A stretch of 64,000 nt of DNA from Duganella sp. Leaf126 (GCF_001423125.1 NZ_LMNW01000035.1:62328-126327); one strand, 5' to 3'; counted from the stretch's first letter, positions 1 through 8,769 are shown. A program made the numbers and translations. Notes: generated by a model not told the origin, from the letters alone.

Positions 1-741
1 CTCGATCACCTCGTAGGTGCCGCCGCCCTGGTCGTCGTTGGCGGTCAGGTACCAGGCCGACTCCGGGCACTCGTAGATGTGGTTGAGCACTTCGGCGTAG
101 TTGTCGCCCATCAGCGTGAGCAGCGCGCTCTGGGTGCGCGGCGGAATGCGGTTGTATTCGTCGATGATTTTCACGCGCATGCCGAGCCAGGCGCGCCAGG
201 CGATGCGGATCGCGTCCATGCTCTGGGCATTGACCAGGTCGGCCGGCAGCGGGTTACCGAGCAGGTCGGCAATGGTCATCTGCGGATGGCCATGCTGCAT
301 GGCCCGCTTGACGTCCTTGACCGACGCGCCCGACAGCACGCCCATCAGGATCGCGCTGGCCGTCTTGCCGCGCCCGGGACCACCGACGAACAGGCATTTG
401 CGGCGCGTGGCAAAGGTCAGCAGCGGCAGCAGCACGAAGCTCGAATAGCTTTGCGCGGACGGCAGGTTGAGCGTGCGGCGCGTGTCGCCGACGGCATAGG
501 TTTGCGCCGGACCGTGGTTGTACTCGATGTCGTAGTGCGGGCTGATGATGGCCGTGTTGACGATCCAAAAATAGGCCTGGCGCAGCTTTTCGTCGAGCGC
601 AGGCGCCGCCTGGTCGGGCGCCTGGCCGGTGGCGAGCGGGCCCTGGTACAGGTCGGCCACGTCGAACTGTCGCGGCTTCGGCGGCGTGCGGGGATTGGTC
701 GGCGCCTTGGAGACGCGGTTGAACAGGTTAAATGGCGGCAT
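1..741 (-). CDS. MoxR-like AAA+ ATPase, 3' end outside the window
   Basis: Only the first 247 codons are present; the gene runs off the left edge. The protein has a Walker A motif GGPGRGKT at residues 120-127 and a Walker B-like motif VKIIDEYNR at about 190-197, followed by a sensor-like segment (SAWYLTANDD). This is the layout of MoxR/CobS-type AAA+ ATPases, which usually work with a von Willebrand-domain partner to remodel or insert cofactors into other proteins. The partner would lie further left and cannot be seen. The ATG at 741 has no Shine-Dalgarno sequence, and a TATACT box sits at 754-749, only 7 nt upstream, so the mRNA may be leaderless. The gene follows pnp on the same strand, with a terminator between them. 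The substrate is unknown. Family assignment is firm; function is not. Confidence 0.8.
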   Translation of the reverse strand, partial: MPPFNLFNRVSKAPTNPRTPPKPRQFDVADLYQGPLATGQAPDQAAPALDEKLRQAYFWIVNTAIISPHYDIEYNHGPAQTYAVGDTRRTLNLPSAQSYSSFVLLPLLTFATRRKCLFVGGPGRGKTASAILMGVLSGASVKDVKRAMQHGHPQMTIADLLGNPLPADLVNAQSMDAIRIAWRAWLGMRVKIIDEYNRIPPRTQSALLTLMGDNYAEVLNHIYECPESAWYLTANDDQGGGTYEVIE

Positions 742-762
742 ACCGAAAAGTATAGCCGAGAT

Positions 763-799
763 AAAAAAAGCCGCCGGCGCGGATGCGCTCGGCGGCTTT
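763..799 (-). terminator. Rho-independent terminator after pnp
   Basis: Read on the minus strand, a 9-bp perfect stem (AAAGCCGCC / GGCGGCTTT) closes a 15-nt loop and is followed by a run of seven T. It lies 20 nt past the pnp stop codon and separates pnp from the MoxR-like gene. Confidence 0.8.
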
Positions 800-818
800 C
801 AACGAAACGATGCCGGTA

Positions 819-2939
819 TTACTGGGCAGCGGCAGCCGCTTCTTCGGCAGCAGCTTTCATCGACAGCTTCAGGCGGCCGCGGTCATCGGTTTCCAGCACC
901 TTGACGCGCACTTGCTGGCCTTCTTTCAGGTAGTCGGCAACGGCGTTGACGCGCTCGTTGGCGATCTGCGAGATGTGCAGCAGGCCGTCTTTGCCTGGCA
1001 TCACCTGCACGATGGCGCCGAAGTCCAGCAGTTTCAGCACGGTGCCGTCGTAGCTCTTGCCCACTTCGACCGACGCGGTCAGTTCTTCGATGCGGCGCTT
1101 GGCTTCCTGGCCGGCAGCAGCGTCGACCGAAGCGATGGTGACCACGCCTTCGTCGCTGATGTCGATCTGGGTGCCGGTTTCTTCGGTCAGCGCGCGGATG
1201 ACGGCGCCGCCCTTGCCGATCACGTCACGGATTTTTTCCGGATTGATCTTGATGGTGATCAGGCGTGGCGCGAAGTCGGACAGTTCCGTCTTCACGGTCG
1301 GCATGGCCTTCTGCATTTCGCCCAGGATGTGCTCGCGGCCTTCCTTGGCTTGCGCCAGCGCCACCTGCATGATTTCCTTGGTGATGCCCTGGATCTTGAT
1401 GTCCATCTGCAGCGCGGTGATACCGTTGCGGGTACCGGCCACCTTGAAGTCCATGTCGCCCAGGTGATCTTCGTCACCGAGGATGTCCGACAGCACAGCG
1501 AACTTGCCGCCGTCCTTGATCAGGCCCATGGCGATACCGGCCACGTGCTCTTTCATCGGCACGCCGGCATCCATCAGCGCCAGGCAGCCGCCGCAGACCG
1601 AGGCCATCGACGACGAACCGTTCGATTCGGTGATTTCCGAGACCAGGCGCACAGCGTAGCTGAACTCGTCTTCGGCAGGCAGCGCAGCGACCAGCGCGCG
1701 CTTGGCCAGGCGGCCGTGGCCCACTTCGCGGCGTTTCGGCGTACCGACGCGGCCGGTTTCGCCGGTGGCGAACGGTGGCATGTTGTAGTGCAGCATGAAG
1801 GAGTCGGTGAACTCGCCCATCAGCGCATCGATCTTCTGCGAATCGCGGGCCGTGCCCAGGGTGGCGACGACCAGCGCTTGCGTTTCGCCGCGGGTAAACA
1901 GGGCCGAACCGTGGGTGCGCGGCAGGACCGAGGTGCGGATCGAGATCGGACGCACGGTACGGGTGTCGCGGCCGTCGATGCGCGGTTCGCCGTCGAGGAT
2001 CTGCGAACGCACGACCTTGGCTTCCATGTCGAACAGGATGTTGCCAACTTCAACGCCGTCCGGTGCGGCAGCGCCGGCAGCGGCAGCTTCGGCGCCGAGG
2101 TCGGCCACGACTTCCGCGTGCATCGAGCGCAGCTTGTCGGTACGGGCCTGCTTGTCGCGGGTCTGGTAGGCTTCGCGGATTTTCGCTTCGGCGAAGTGGG
2201 TCACGCGGCCGATCAGCGCTTCGTTCTTGGCTGGCGGGGTCCAGACCTGCTCGGGCTTGCCGCCGTCGCGCACCAGGTCGTGGATGGCGTCGATGACGGC
2301 CTTCATCTGGGTGTGGCCGAACACCACGGCGCCCAGCATGATTTCTTCGGACAGCTGCTTGGCTTCCGATTCGACCATCAGCACGGCCGTTTCGGTACCG
2401 GCAACGACCAGGTCCATCTGCGAGGTTTTCAGCTGCTCGACGGTCGGGTTCAGGATGTACTGGCCGTTGGCGTAACCCACGCGGGCAGCGCCGATCGGGC
2501 CGTTGAACGGCACGCCCGACACGCACAGCGCGGCCGAGGCGCCGATCATCGAAGCGATGTCGGGATCGATTTCAGGGTTGACCGACAGCACGTGAATGAT
2601 CACCTGCACTTCGTTCATATACCCTTCCGGGAACAGCGGACGGATAGGACGGTCGATCAGACGCGAGGTCAGGGTTTCTTTTTCCGAAGGGCGGCCTTCA
2701 CGTTTGAAGAAACCACCGGGAATCTTGCCGGCTGCATAGGTCTTTTCAAGATAATCGACGGTCAGCGGGAAGAAGTCCTGGCCCGGCTTGGCATCCTTGC
2801 GCGCCACCACGGTGGCCAGCACCACGGTGTCTTCGATCGACACCATCACTGCGCCAGAGGCCTGGCGAGCGATTTCGCCGGTTTCCAGCGTGACCGTATG
2901 TTGGCCGTACTGGAAGGTTTTCGTAACTTTGTTAAACAT
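819..2939 (-). CDS. pnp: Polynucleotide phosphorylase (PNPase)
   Basis: Phosphorolytic 3'-5' exoribonuclease, working in mRNA turnover and as a degradosome component. The 706-residue length is normal. The order is the usual one: first RNase PH-like domain (about 10-145), helical linker, second RNase PH-like domain with the catalytic core (about 310-545), KH domain with IRDVIGKGGAVIRALTEETG (about 555-610), and S1 domain with DGTVLKLLDFGAIVQVMPGKDG (about 620-690). The C-terminus is a short Ala/Glu-rich tail. It lies downstream of rpsO on the same strand, as in most proteobacteria, with a hairpin terminator between the two genes. In enterobacteria this intergenic leader is cleaved by RNase III and PNPase for autoregulation; whether that applies here is inference. 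Confidence 0.98.
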   Translation of the reverse strand: MFNKVTKTFQYGQHTVTLETGEIARQASGAVMVSIEDTVVLATVVARKDAKPGQDFFPLTVDYLEKTYAAGKIPGGFFKREGRPSEKETLTSRLIDRPIRPLFPEGYMNEVQVIIHVLSVNPEIDPDIASMIGASAALCVSGVPFNGPIGAARVGYANGQYILNPTVEQLKTSQMDLVVAGTETAVLMVESEAKQLSEEIMLGAVVFGHTQMKAVIDAIHDLVRDGGKPEQVWTPPAKNEALIGRVTHFAEAKIREAYQTRDKQARTDKLRSMHAEVVADLGAEAAAAGAAAPDGVEVGNILFDMEAKVVRSQILDGEPRIDGRDTRTVRPISIRTSVLPRTHGSALFTRGETQALVVATLGTARDSQKIDALMGEFTDSFMLHYNMPPFATGETGRVGTPKRREVGHGRLAKRALVAALPAEDEFSYAVRLVSEITESNGSSSMASVCGGCLALMDAGVPMKEHVAGIAMGLIKDGGKFAVLSDILGDEDHLGDMDFKVAGTRNGITALQMDIKIQGITKEIMQVALAQAKEGREHILGEMQKAMPTVKTELSDFAPRLITIKINPEKIRDVIGKGGAVIRALTEETGTQIDISDEGVVTIASVDAAAGQEAKRRIEELTASVEVGKSYDGTVLKLLDFGAIVQVMPGKDGLLHISQIANERVNAVADYLKEGQQVRVKVLETDDRGRLKLSMKAAAEEAAAAAQ

Positions 2940-3094
2940 GGGTAATCCCTTTCTATTTGCCGACAGATTTTCAGGCGCTGTCGTTCACCTCACCACGGGC
3001 GGCATCTGTGGCTGCCGCCTTTGCTACGCTTTACAACATGCCAGCTTGCAAAAACATTATGCGAACTGGCAATTTTTTCGTTGGTACCAATGAC

Positions 3095-3129
3095 AAAATG
3101 CCTGCGACAGCAAACTGGCGCAGGCATTT
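3095..3129 (-). terminator. Hairpin terminator between rpsO and pnp
   Basis: On the minus strand an 11-bp perfect stem (AAATGCCTGCG / CGCAGGCATTT) with a 12-nt loop runs into TTTTGTC. It starts 27 nt after the rpsO stop codon. It could partly terminate rpsO transcripts or act as a processing stem for pnp. Confidence 0.75.
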
Positions 3130-3155
3130 CTTTTGAAGCGAAGGGCGCAATAAAA

Positions 3156-3425
3156 TTACTTACGCAGACCCAGTTTGGCGATCAGATCGCGGTAACGGGT
3201 CGCATCCTTGTTCTTCAGGTACGACAACAGGCTTTTACGACGGTTGACCATCATGATCAGGCCGCGACGCGAGTGGTGATCCTTGGTGTGGGCCTTGAAG
3301 TGACCGTTCAGTTCGTTGATGCGGGCGGTCAGCAGTGCCACTTGCACTTCTGGCGAGCCGGTGTCTTTTTGGCCACGGGCGTTGTCCGCGATGATCGCGG
3401 CTTTGTTGATGTTTTCTACGGTCAT
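3156..3425 (-). CDS. rpsO: 30S ribosomal protein S15
   Basis: Primary 16S rRNA-binding protein of the 30S platform. The 89 residues match the family length, with the conserved GSPEVQVALLTARI helix, HSRRGL and the C-terminal RDLIAKLGLRK. The ATG at 3425 (MTVENINKA) is preferred over an in-frame ATG six codons upstream because it gives the standard N-terminus. A hairpin (CTGGTC/GACCAG, 3488-3505) sits in the mRNA leader, and a TATACT -10 box lies at 3518-3513. S15 represses its own translation in E. coli through a leader structure; this leader was not shown to do so. Confidence 0.98.
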   Translation of the reverse strand: MTVENINKAAIIADNARGQKDTGSPEVQVALLTARINELNGHFKAHTKDHHSRRGLIMMVNRRKSLLSYLKNKDATRYRDLIAKLGLRK

Positions 3426-3512
3426 GATATTTACCTTTAACATGCGGTGCGCGGAGTCTGAACCCTGCCCACCGTGATTTCAAAAAACTGGTCCGGAAAG
3501 ACCAGACCCGCA

Positions 3513-3518
3513 AGTATA
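3513..3518 (-). promoter_or_regulatory. Probable -10 box of the rpsO promoter
   Basis: TATACT on the minus strand, about 90 nt upstream of the rpsO start. The -35 region is only a weak match (ending in ACA at a 17-nt spacing). A GC-rich hairpin follows immediately downstream in the leader. Confidence 0.5.
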
Positions 3519-3715
3519 GCGGAAAAAGGATGTGCTGTATGCAGCGATCGCGATAATTCTGCAGGCGCGCGCGCGATTCCCGGTAGCGGCCGCCCAGCGA
3601 CTTTTGGGTAGGAACAGTCCGACGTGCAGCTTGGACGTGCACCGACGCGCGTTGCCTTACGCGCTTGCTATGATTTCTTCATACTTTTGTGCAATTCTTT
3701 TTATCTGGAGCAGTC

Positions 3716-4528
3716 ATGTCTTTCCGCACCCCTTCCGCCCGCACCGCCCTCTACACCGCCTCGCTGCTGGCCCTGTCCACCGTCTCCGCGCTGGCGTTTG
3801 CCGAGCCATCGCCTGCGCTGGACCGCGCCAGCCTGTCGGTGGGCGCGTTCTACACCGAACCACGCATCAAGGCGGAAGGCGATACCGAGTACGGCCGCAT
3901 CGACACCGGCACCTATAAAGCCAAAAAGACCACGCTGCCGCGCGCCAAGGCCTCGTTCCTGCTCGGCGACTCGCATGGCTTCGACTTCGACTACTACCGT
4001 TACGACAAGGACTACAACCCTGGCCTGTCGGGCACGACCAATTTCAACGGCCAGCCGCTGACCGGTAATGGCCAGCTCAACGCCAAGCTGCGCCTGGACC
4101 TGGCCAGCATCGCCTATAAATGGTGGCTGGGCCAGGGTAGCGACGTGTTCGGCATCGGCCTGGGCGGCTCCTACTACCGCGCCAGCATCGAAGGCACGGC
4201 CAACGGCACCCTGAACGGCGTTGCCGGCAATGCCAAATACAAGGAAAGCGAAAGCGCCTGGGCGCCGTTGCTGGAACTGGGCTACCGCCACCAGTTCTCG
4301 CCGCAGGCGCGCTTTTACCTGAACGCCAACGGCATCAAGAAAAACGGCGGCAACGTCAATGGCCACATCTACGGCGGCTCGGCCGGTCTCGAATGGTATG
4401 TGACGCCGATGGTGGGCGTGGTGGCCGAATACACGGCCTCGAAGATCAGCCTGCACCGAGACCGCGACGACACGGCCGTCAACGTGCGCCTGAACGGCCC
4501 GGCCGCTTACGTCAAAGTGCGCTTCTAA
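3716..4528 (+). CDS. Putative outer-membrane beta-barrel protein
   Basis: 270 residues with a signal peptide (hydrophobic stretch about 12-28, likely cleavage after AFA before EPSP). The mature part alternates polar and hydrophobic residues in Gly/Tyr-rich strands (FDFDYYRYDKDYNPG, DVFGIGLGGSYYRAS, MVGVVAEYTASK) and ends in Phe (AAYVKVRF), the typical C-terminal beta-signal of outer-membrane proteins. The start is the ATG at 3716, which has GGAG 7 nt upstream; an in-frame upstream ATG would put 9 residues before the signal peptide. It is divergent from rpsO. I do not recognise a specific family. Role unknown; a structural or small-porin-like protein is possible. Confidence 0.7.
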   Translation: MSFRTPSARTALYTASLLALSTVSALAFAEPSPALDRASLSVGAFYTEPRIKAEGDTEYGRIDTGTYKAKKTTLPRAKASFLLGDSHGFDFDYYRYDKDYNPGLSGTTNFNGQPLTGNGQLNAKLRLDLASIAYKWWLGQGSDVFGIGLGGSYYRASIEGTANGTLNGVAGNAKYKESESAWAPLLELGYRHQFSPQARFYLNANGIKKNGGNVNGHIYGGSAGLEWYVTPMVGVVAEYTASKISLHRDRDDTAVNVRLNGPAAYVKVRF

Positions 4529-4851
4529 GTTTTCGGTTCCGTCACTGTCCGATCTGGCAACGCGCGGCCCTGCCGCCCGTTGCCCGTTTTTCGTCCATCG
4601 TCCTCCCCCCTTTCCTCGCTCTTGCGCGCAGTCGCTCAGCGCCAGCCTGCCTGTGGCGGCCTGCCGCCCGGCGCGATTGCACCCGCCCATTGTTATGCGG
4701 CGCGCTGCAACCAGGCTCCAGTCCGGCAACCCGGAACAGGCGGTCAGGCGCCGGGATTGTCCGACCCCACCCCGCGTCGCGCTCCTACTCGGCATGATCA
4801 GGCACGGTGGAAGAATGGCTGCTCCATCCCACACCTGACGAAGGAGCTAAC
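4529..4851. other. Intergenic region with no recognised feature
   Basis: 323 bp between two rightward genes. I see no convincing open reading frame, RNA gene or terminator. Its last bases hold the AAGGAG ribosome binding site of the next gene (4841-4846). Confidence 0.5.
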
Positions 4852-5472
4852 ATGAACACCAAACTGACAGCATGGATCGCAGCGATACTGATGAGTACCA
4901 GCGCGGTGGCGCAAACAGGTGGCTCGGGCAGCGGCGCCGGTAGCAGCAGCGGCAGCGGACAGACGGGTTCGGGCGGCAGCACCGGCAGCGGTCAGAGCGG
5001 CACCCGAGGCACAGGCAGCCATAGCAGTACCGGCAGCGATCAGAGCGGTACGGCCGGTGCCAGCGGCGGAACCGGGCAGTCGGGCAGCTCGGGGCAAAGC
5101 GGCAGCGCCGGTAGTACGGGCAGTGGCAGCTCGGGCAGCACGGGCACAACAGGAAGCGGCAGCTCAGGCAGCATGGGCAGCGGCAGTGCCGGCACCACCG
5201 GCAGCGGCAGCTCCGGCGCCACCGGCAGCGGCAGCTCCGGCGCCACCGGCAGCGGCAGCACAGGTAGCGGCGCCGGCAGCACCAGCGGCAGCGGCACCAG
5301 CGGCAACCCGTCGATGAGCAGCAATAGCAGTGACAACAGCGCCAGCGGGACCAGCGGCAGCAGCACCGACCCGCAGACCAAACACAAAAGCCGCAGTTCG
5401 AAAGACAAGTCCCACCGCAGCAGTACCAGCGACGAACGCAGCCGCCAGCAATCGGGCACGCAAGGCCGCTAG
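4852..5472 (+). CDS. Secreted Gly/Ser/Thr-rich low-complexity protein
   Basis: 206 residues. A clear signal peptide (MNTKLTAWIAAILMSTSAVA, cleavage before QTGG) is followed by about 145 residues made almost only of Gly, Ser and Thr in short repeats of the type GSGSSGSTG. The last 40 residues are strongly charged and basic (KHKSRSSKDKSHRSS). AAGGAG lies 5 nt upstream of the ATG at 4852. The repeats are also visible as DNA repeats (GGCAGCGGCAGC-type units). Codon choice fits the host, and the signal peptide and good ribosome site argue that it is real. The composition suggests an unfolded periplasmic or exported polypeptide. No family recognised. Confidence 0.65.
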   Translation: MNTKLTAWIAAILMSTSAVAQTGGSGSGAGSSSGSGQTGSGGSTGSGQSGTRGTGSHSSTGSDQSGTAGASGGTGQSGSSGQSGSAGSTGSGSSGSTGTTGSGSSGSMGSGSAGTTGSGSSGATGSGSSGATGSGSTGSGAGSTSGSGTSGNPSMSSNSSDNSASGTSGSSTDPQTKHKSRSSKDKSHRSSTSDERSRQQSGTQGR

Positions 5473-5568
5473 GTCGTCGGTCGATGGGCTAGCGGCGGTC
5501 GGCTGCGCAGCGCCCCGGGCGCGCAAACCGGCAGCGCGCCCGCATGGCGCGGCGGCTGCGCAAGCGCT

Positions 5569-6435
5569 TCAGCGGCGTGGACCTTCGTCTTCGATCTCGG
5601 TCTGAATCAGGCTGACCCGCTTGCCCTTGGCCATGCGCCAGACCATCACCGCATAGCCGGACAGGCCGTACGCGACGAACAGCGGGAACATCACTTTCGG
5701 CGGGGCGATCGAGATCAGGGCAAAGAACAGCGCGATCAGGAACACGGTGATGAACGGCACCGACTTGCGGAAGTTGACGTCCTTGAAGCTGTAGAACGGC
5801 ACATTGGTGACCATGGTCAGCCCGGCAAACACGGCAATGCCCCACGACACCCAGTCCAGGTCCAGGCCGGACACTTCCTGGTCCACCATCAGCAGCACGA
5901 AACCGGCCACCAGCGCGGCGGCCGACGGCGACGGCAGTCCCTGGAAGAAGCGCTTGTCGACCACTTCGATATTGGTGTTGAAGCGGGCCAGGCGCAGTGC
6001 GGCGCCGGCGCAATAGACGAACGCGGCAATCCAGCCCAGCTTGCCCAGGCCGCGCAGCGACCACTCGTAGATCACCAGCGCCGGGGCGGCGCCGAACGAA
6101 ACCATGTCGGCCAGGCTGTCGTACTGGGCGCCGAATTCGCTCTGGGTATTGGTCAGGCGCGCCACCCGGCCGTCGAGACCGTCGAGCACCATGGCGATGA
6201 AGATCGCCCAGGCCGAGTATTCGAACTTCTGGTTCATCGCCATCACGATGGCGTAAAAACCGCAGAACAGCGCAGCAGTGGTGAACGCGTTGGGCAGCAG
6301 ATAGATACCGCGCGGACGGGGACGGTCGAGGTCTTCTCCCCTGGCCCTGCGTGCAAAACGGCTGAAACGCGACGTCTTGGGCAGTTTGGCTTTGGCAGCG
6401 GCGTTCTTGGCGCGGCGACGCGGGAAGTTCGGCAT
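5569..6435 (-). CDS. pssA: CDP-diacylglycerol--serine O-phosphatidyltransferase
   Basis: Integral membrane enzyme that makes phosphatidylserine from CDP-diacylglycerol and serine, the first step to phosphatidylethanolamine. The CDP-alcohol phosphotransferase signature DGxxARx(8)GxxxDxxxD is complete at about residues 85-107 (DGRVARLTNTQSEFG, then YDSLAD). Several membrane helices follow. The N-terminal 45 residues are Arg/Lys-rich and look cytoplasmic. 288 residues fits the type II (PssA of the CDP-alcohol family) enzyme rather than the PLD-like E. coli enzyme. A TATAAT box on the minus strand at 6478-6473 may be its -10 element. Confidence 0.95.
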   Translation of the reverse strand: MPNFPRRRAKNAAAKAKLPKTSRFSRFARRARGEDLDRPRPRGIYLLPNAFTTAALFCGFYAIVMAMNQKFEYSAWAIFIAMVLDGLDGRVARLTNTQSEFGAQYDSLADMVSFGAAPALVIYEWSLRGLGKLGWIAAFVYCAGAALRLARFNTNIEVVDKRFFQGLPSPSAAALVAGFVLLMVDQEVSGLDLDWVSWGIAVFAGLTMVTNVPFYSFKDVNFRKSVPFITVFLIALFFALISIAPPKVMFPLFVAYGLSGYAVMVWRMAKGKRVSLIQTEIEDEGPRR

Positions 6436-6472
6436 AGGGTTCCAGTTCGGTGAATGTTCTTTTTACGTCATC

Positions 6473-6478
6473 ATTATA
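6473..6478 (-). promoter_or_regulatory. Possible -10 box of pssA
   Basis: TATAAT on the minus strand, 37 nt upstream of the pssA start codon. No -35 match at 16-18 nt; the expected region overlaps the SIMPL-gene terminator. Confidence 0.3.
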
Positions 6479-6492
6479 GTGGAGCCGAACGC

Positions 6493-6518
6493 AAAAAAGG
6501 GGACGGTGTCCGTCCCCT
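6493..6518 (-). terminator. Rho-independent terminator of the SIMPL gene
   Basis: On the minus strand the stem GGGGACGG / CCGTCCCC is followed by six T. It begins 24 nt after the stop codon of the SIMPL-domain gene. Confidence 0.85.
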
Positions 6519-6541
6519 CTCCTTGCTCGCCAGGTGGCGCT

Positions 6542-7303
6542 TTACTTGAAACGCACCTTGCCCACCAGGCGCATGTCGAGCGTGGTCTCGCCGGGCTCGA
6601 AGCTCGGCTCCGTCACGTCCCCGCTGTCGGCGACCTTGGCGCGCATCATCATCGGTGCCGGGGCGCGCACGCTTTCCTGCGCATAGTTGCCCGACCCTTC
6701 GAAGTCGACAGTCTCAAGCACGGCGTCGCCGACCTTGCGGCCCATGGCGGTCGCAATCGAGTTGATGCGCTCGTTCAGATTCTTGTAGGTGGCGGCAATG
6801 CGCTGCTCGTCGAGCTTCTTGGTGGTTTCCGGCGCCAGGCCGAAGTGCAGATTGTTCAGGGTCAGCAGCTTTTGCGCGGCAGCGGCGGTTTTCGGCAGCG
6901 CGTCGAGGTTGGTGGTGGTCAGTTCCACGTACTGGCCGACGCGCCAGGCAGTCGGCACGCGCGGTTTGGCCGGCTGGCCGTTGGCCATCGGGCGATCTTC
7001 GGGATACACCGGGTAGGTGTAATAGCCCTGGGTCTTCAGGCTCGCTTGCGGGTCGGCCTTTTTCAGGATCTCGAGGCCCTGCTTCATTTTCTGGTTGACG
7101 CGCGAAGCGGCCGCCGCCTTGTCCTTGTCCTGCTCTTCGATGCCAAACGTGGCAACGGCCTGGTCATTGGCGTGTTTGACTTCGCCGAACGCCGGCACCA
7201 CCACCAGCGCGCCGGTGGTCGGCAGCGCATCGGCAGCGTGGGCAGCGCCGCTCACGGCGAGGGTGACAGCAGCAGCTGCGGCGAGATGTTTGATGACGGT
7301 CAT
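6542..7303 (-). CDS. SIMPL domain (DUF541/YggE-like) periplasmic protein
   Basis: 253 residues with a signal peptide (MTVIKHLAAAAAVTLAVSGAAHA). The mature region has the SIMPL layout: an N-terminal part rich in Asp/Lys/Ala helices (about 50-85, NQKMKQGLEILKKADPQ), the conserved TQGYYTYPVYPED segment near 92-104, and a C-terminal part ending in the PGETTLDMRLVGKVRFK strand. The family is linked to stress tolerance and interaction with signalling proteins, but no enzymatic role is established. It is a single-gene unit, closed by the terminator at 6493-6518. Confidence 0.85.
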   Translation of the reverse strand: MTVIKHLAAAAAVTLAVSGAAHAADALPTTGALVVVPAFGEVKHANDQAVATFGIEEQDKDKAAAASRVNQKMKQGLEILKKADPQASLKTQGYYTYPVYPEDRPMANGQPAKPRVPTAWRVGQYVELTTTNLDALPKTAAAAQKLLTLNNLHFGLAPETTKKLDEQRIAATYKNLNERINSIATAMGRKVGDAVLETVDFEGSGNYAQESVRAPAPMMMRAKVADSGDVTEPSFEPGETTLDMRLVGKVRFK

Positions 7304-7462
7304 TGCAAGCTCCGGTTAAGTTTAAGACAAGACCAACTTTACCGGAATTTACCTGGCGCAACCGTAAGACATGGTGAGTGTTTGTAACAGAGCGCACCGA
7401 TGGCTTCCGGAACCGCACTCTGATAACATCCGCTCACTTCATTCGATACAGGGTACTGCACC

Positions 7463-7660
7463 ATGGGGCTGATCTTCGAGCTGGTGTTTCAAGTCGGGCT
7501 GTCCGCCGTTGGACGCTTCCTGGTGCCGCTGTTGTCGCTCGGCCGTGGCCGAGCGGGGGCATTCAATGGCGCGCACCGCATCAGCGATACGGCCGCCATG
7601 TTCGGCGGCCTGGTGCTGGTGGCGATCGTGGCCCTGATCGCCTACCTGTCGATGCGCTAG
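7463..7660 (+). CDS. Small predicted membrane protein, unknown function
   Basis: 65 residues with two likely membrane segments (about 4-24, LIFELVFQVGLSAVGRFLVPL, and about 47-62, GGLVLVAIVALIAYLS) and a short polar linker with basic residues. The ATG at 7463 lies just after ACTGCACC, without a good Shine-Dalgarno sequence. It is followed by the bidirectional terminator it shares with ilvC. I do not recognise a family. Confidence 0.5.
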   Translation: MGLIFELVFQVGLSAVGRFLVPLLSLGRGRAGAFNGAHRISDTAAMFGGLVLVAIVALIAYLSMR

Positions 7661-7703
7661 CGGAAAGGCCCGGCGGCAGTCACGCATTGCCCGGGCGATG
7701 GCG

Positions 7704-7735
7704 AAAAAAAAACCGGCAGATGCCGGCTTTTTTTT
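7704..7735. terminator. Bidirectional terminator between small ORF and ilvC
   Basis: A run of nine A, a hairpin CCGGCA/TGCCGG with a 2-nt loop, then a run of nine T. It is U-tailed on both strands, so it can end ilvC transcription and the rightward small gene. Confidence 0.85.
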
Positions 7736-7752
7736 GGATCGCGCGAAGCGCC

Positions 7753-8769
7753 TCAGTTCTTCGACTGGTCCACCATCTTGTTCTTGGCGATCCACGGCAT
7801 CATCGCGCGCAGCTTGGCGCCGACTTCTTCGATCTGGTGCTCCGCGTTCAGGCGGCGGCGCGAGATCAGCGTCGGTGCGCCGGCCTTGTTTTCCAGGATG
7901 AAGGACTTGGCGTATTCGCCGGTCTGGATGTCCTTCAGGCACTGGCGCATTGCATCCTTGGTGGCCGAGGTCACTACTTTCGGGCCGGTCACGTACTCGC
8001 CGTATTCGGCGTTGTTCGAGATCGAGTAGTTCATGTTGGCGATGCCGCCTTCATAGATCAGGTCGACGATCAGTTTCAGCTCGTGCAGGCACTCGAAGTA
8101 GGCCATTTCCGGCGCATAGCCGGCTTCTGTCAGGGTTTCGAAACCGGCCTTGATCAGCTCGACGGCGCCGCCGCACAGCACGGCCTGTTCGCCGAACAAA
8201 TCGGTTTCGGTCTCTTCGCGGAAGTTGGTTTCGATGATGCCGGCACGGCCGCCGCCGTTGGCCGATGCATACGACAGCGCAATGTCGCGGGCAGTGCCGG
8301 ACTTGTCCTGGTACACGGCGATCAGGTGCGGCACGCCGCCGCCCTGCGTGTAGGTGGCGCGCACGGTGTGGCCCGGTGCTTTCGGCGCGACCATGATCAC
8401 GTCGAGGTCGGCGCGCGGCACCACCTGGCCGTAATGGACGTTGAAGCCGTGGGCGAAGGCCAGCACGGCGCCCTGCTTGGCGTGCGGGGCGACGTTTTCG
8501 GCGTACACCTGAGCGATGTTCTCGTCCGGCAGCAGGATCATGATGACATCGGCTGCCTTGACCGCGTCGTTGACTTCCGCCACTTTCAGGCCGGCCTGCT
8601 CGACCTTGTTCCACGAAGCGCCGCCCTTGCGCAGGCCGACGGTAACGTTGACGCCCGATTCGGTCAGGTTTTGCGCGTGGGCGTGGCCTTGCGAGCCGTA
8701 ACCGATGATGGCCACATTTTTACCTTTGATCAGGGAGAGGTCGGCGTCTTTGTCGTAGAAAACTTTCAT
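7753..8769 (-). CDS. ilvC: Ketol-acid reductoisomerase
   Basis: NADPH- and Mg-dependent second enzyme of valine and isoleucine synthesis, converting acetolactate or acetohydroxybutyrate to the dihydroxy acids. The 338-residue length is that of class I enzymes. The dinucleotide-binding motif GYGSQGHAHAQNL lies at about 22-34, and the C-terminal knotted domain carries the conserved E/D-rich metal-binding segment (DLFGEQAVLCGG). The ATG at 8769 (MKVFYDKD) gives the standard start; a second in-frame ATG lies two codons upstream. It is the last gene of the leftward ilvB-ilvN-ilvC group. Confidence 0.98.
   Translation of the reverse strand: MKVFYDKDADLSLIKGKNVAIIGYGSQGHAHAQNLTESGVNVTVGLRKGGASWNKVEQAGLKVAEVNDAVKAADVIMILLPDENIAQVYAENVAPHAKQGAVLAFAHGFNVHYGQVVPRADLDVIMVAPKAPGHTVRATYTQGGGVPHLIAVYQDKSGTARDIALSYASANGGGRAGIIETNFREETETDLFGEQAVLCGGAVELIKAGFETLTEAGYAPEMAYFECLHELKLIVDLIYEGGIANMNYSISNNAEYGEYVTGPKVVTSATKDAMRQCLKDIQTGEYAKSFILENKAGAPTLISRRRLNAEHQIEEVGAKLRAMMPWIAKNKMVDQSKN

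Noticed and set aside
783..2945. 720-codon open frame on the + strand opposite pnp
   Set aside because: Shadow of the pnp coding sequence in a high-GC genome; composition (His/Arg/Ala-rich) is unlike a real protein and pnp is certain.
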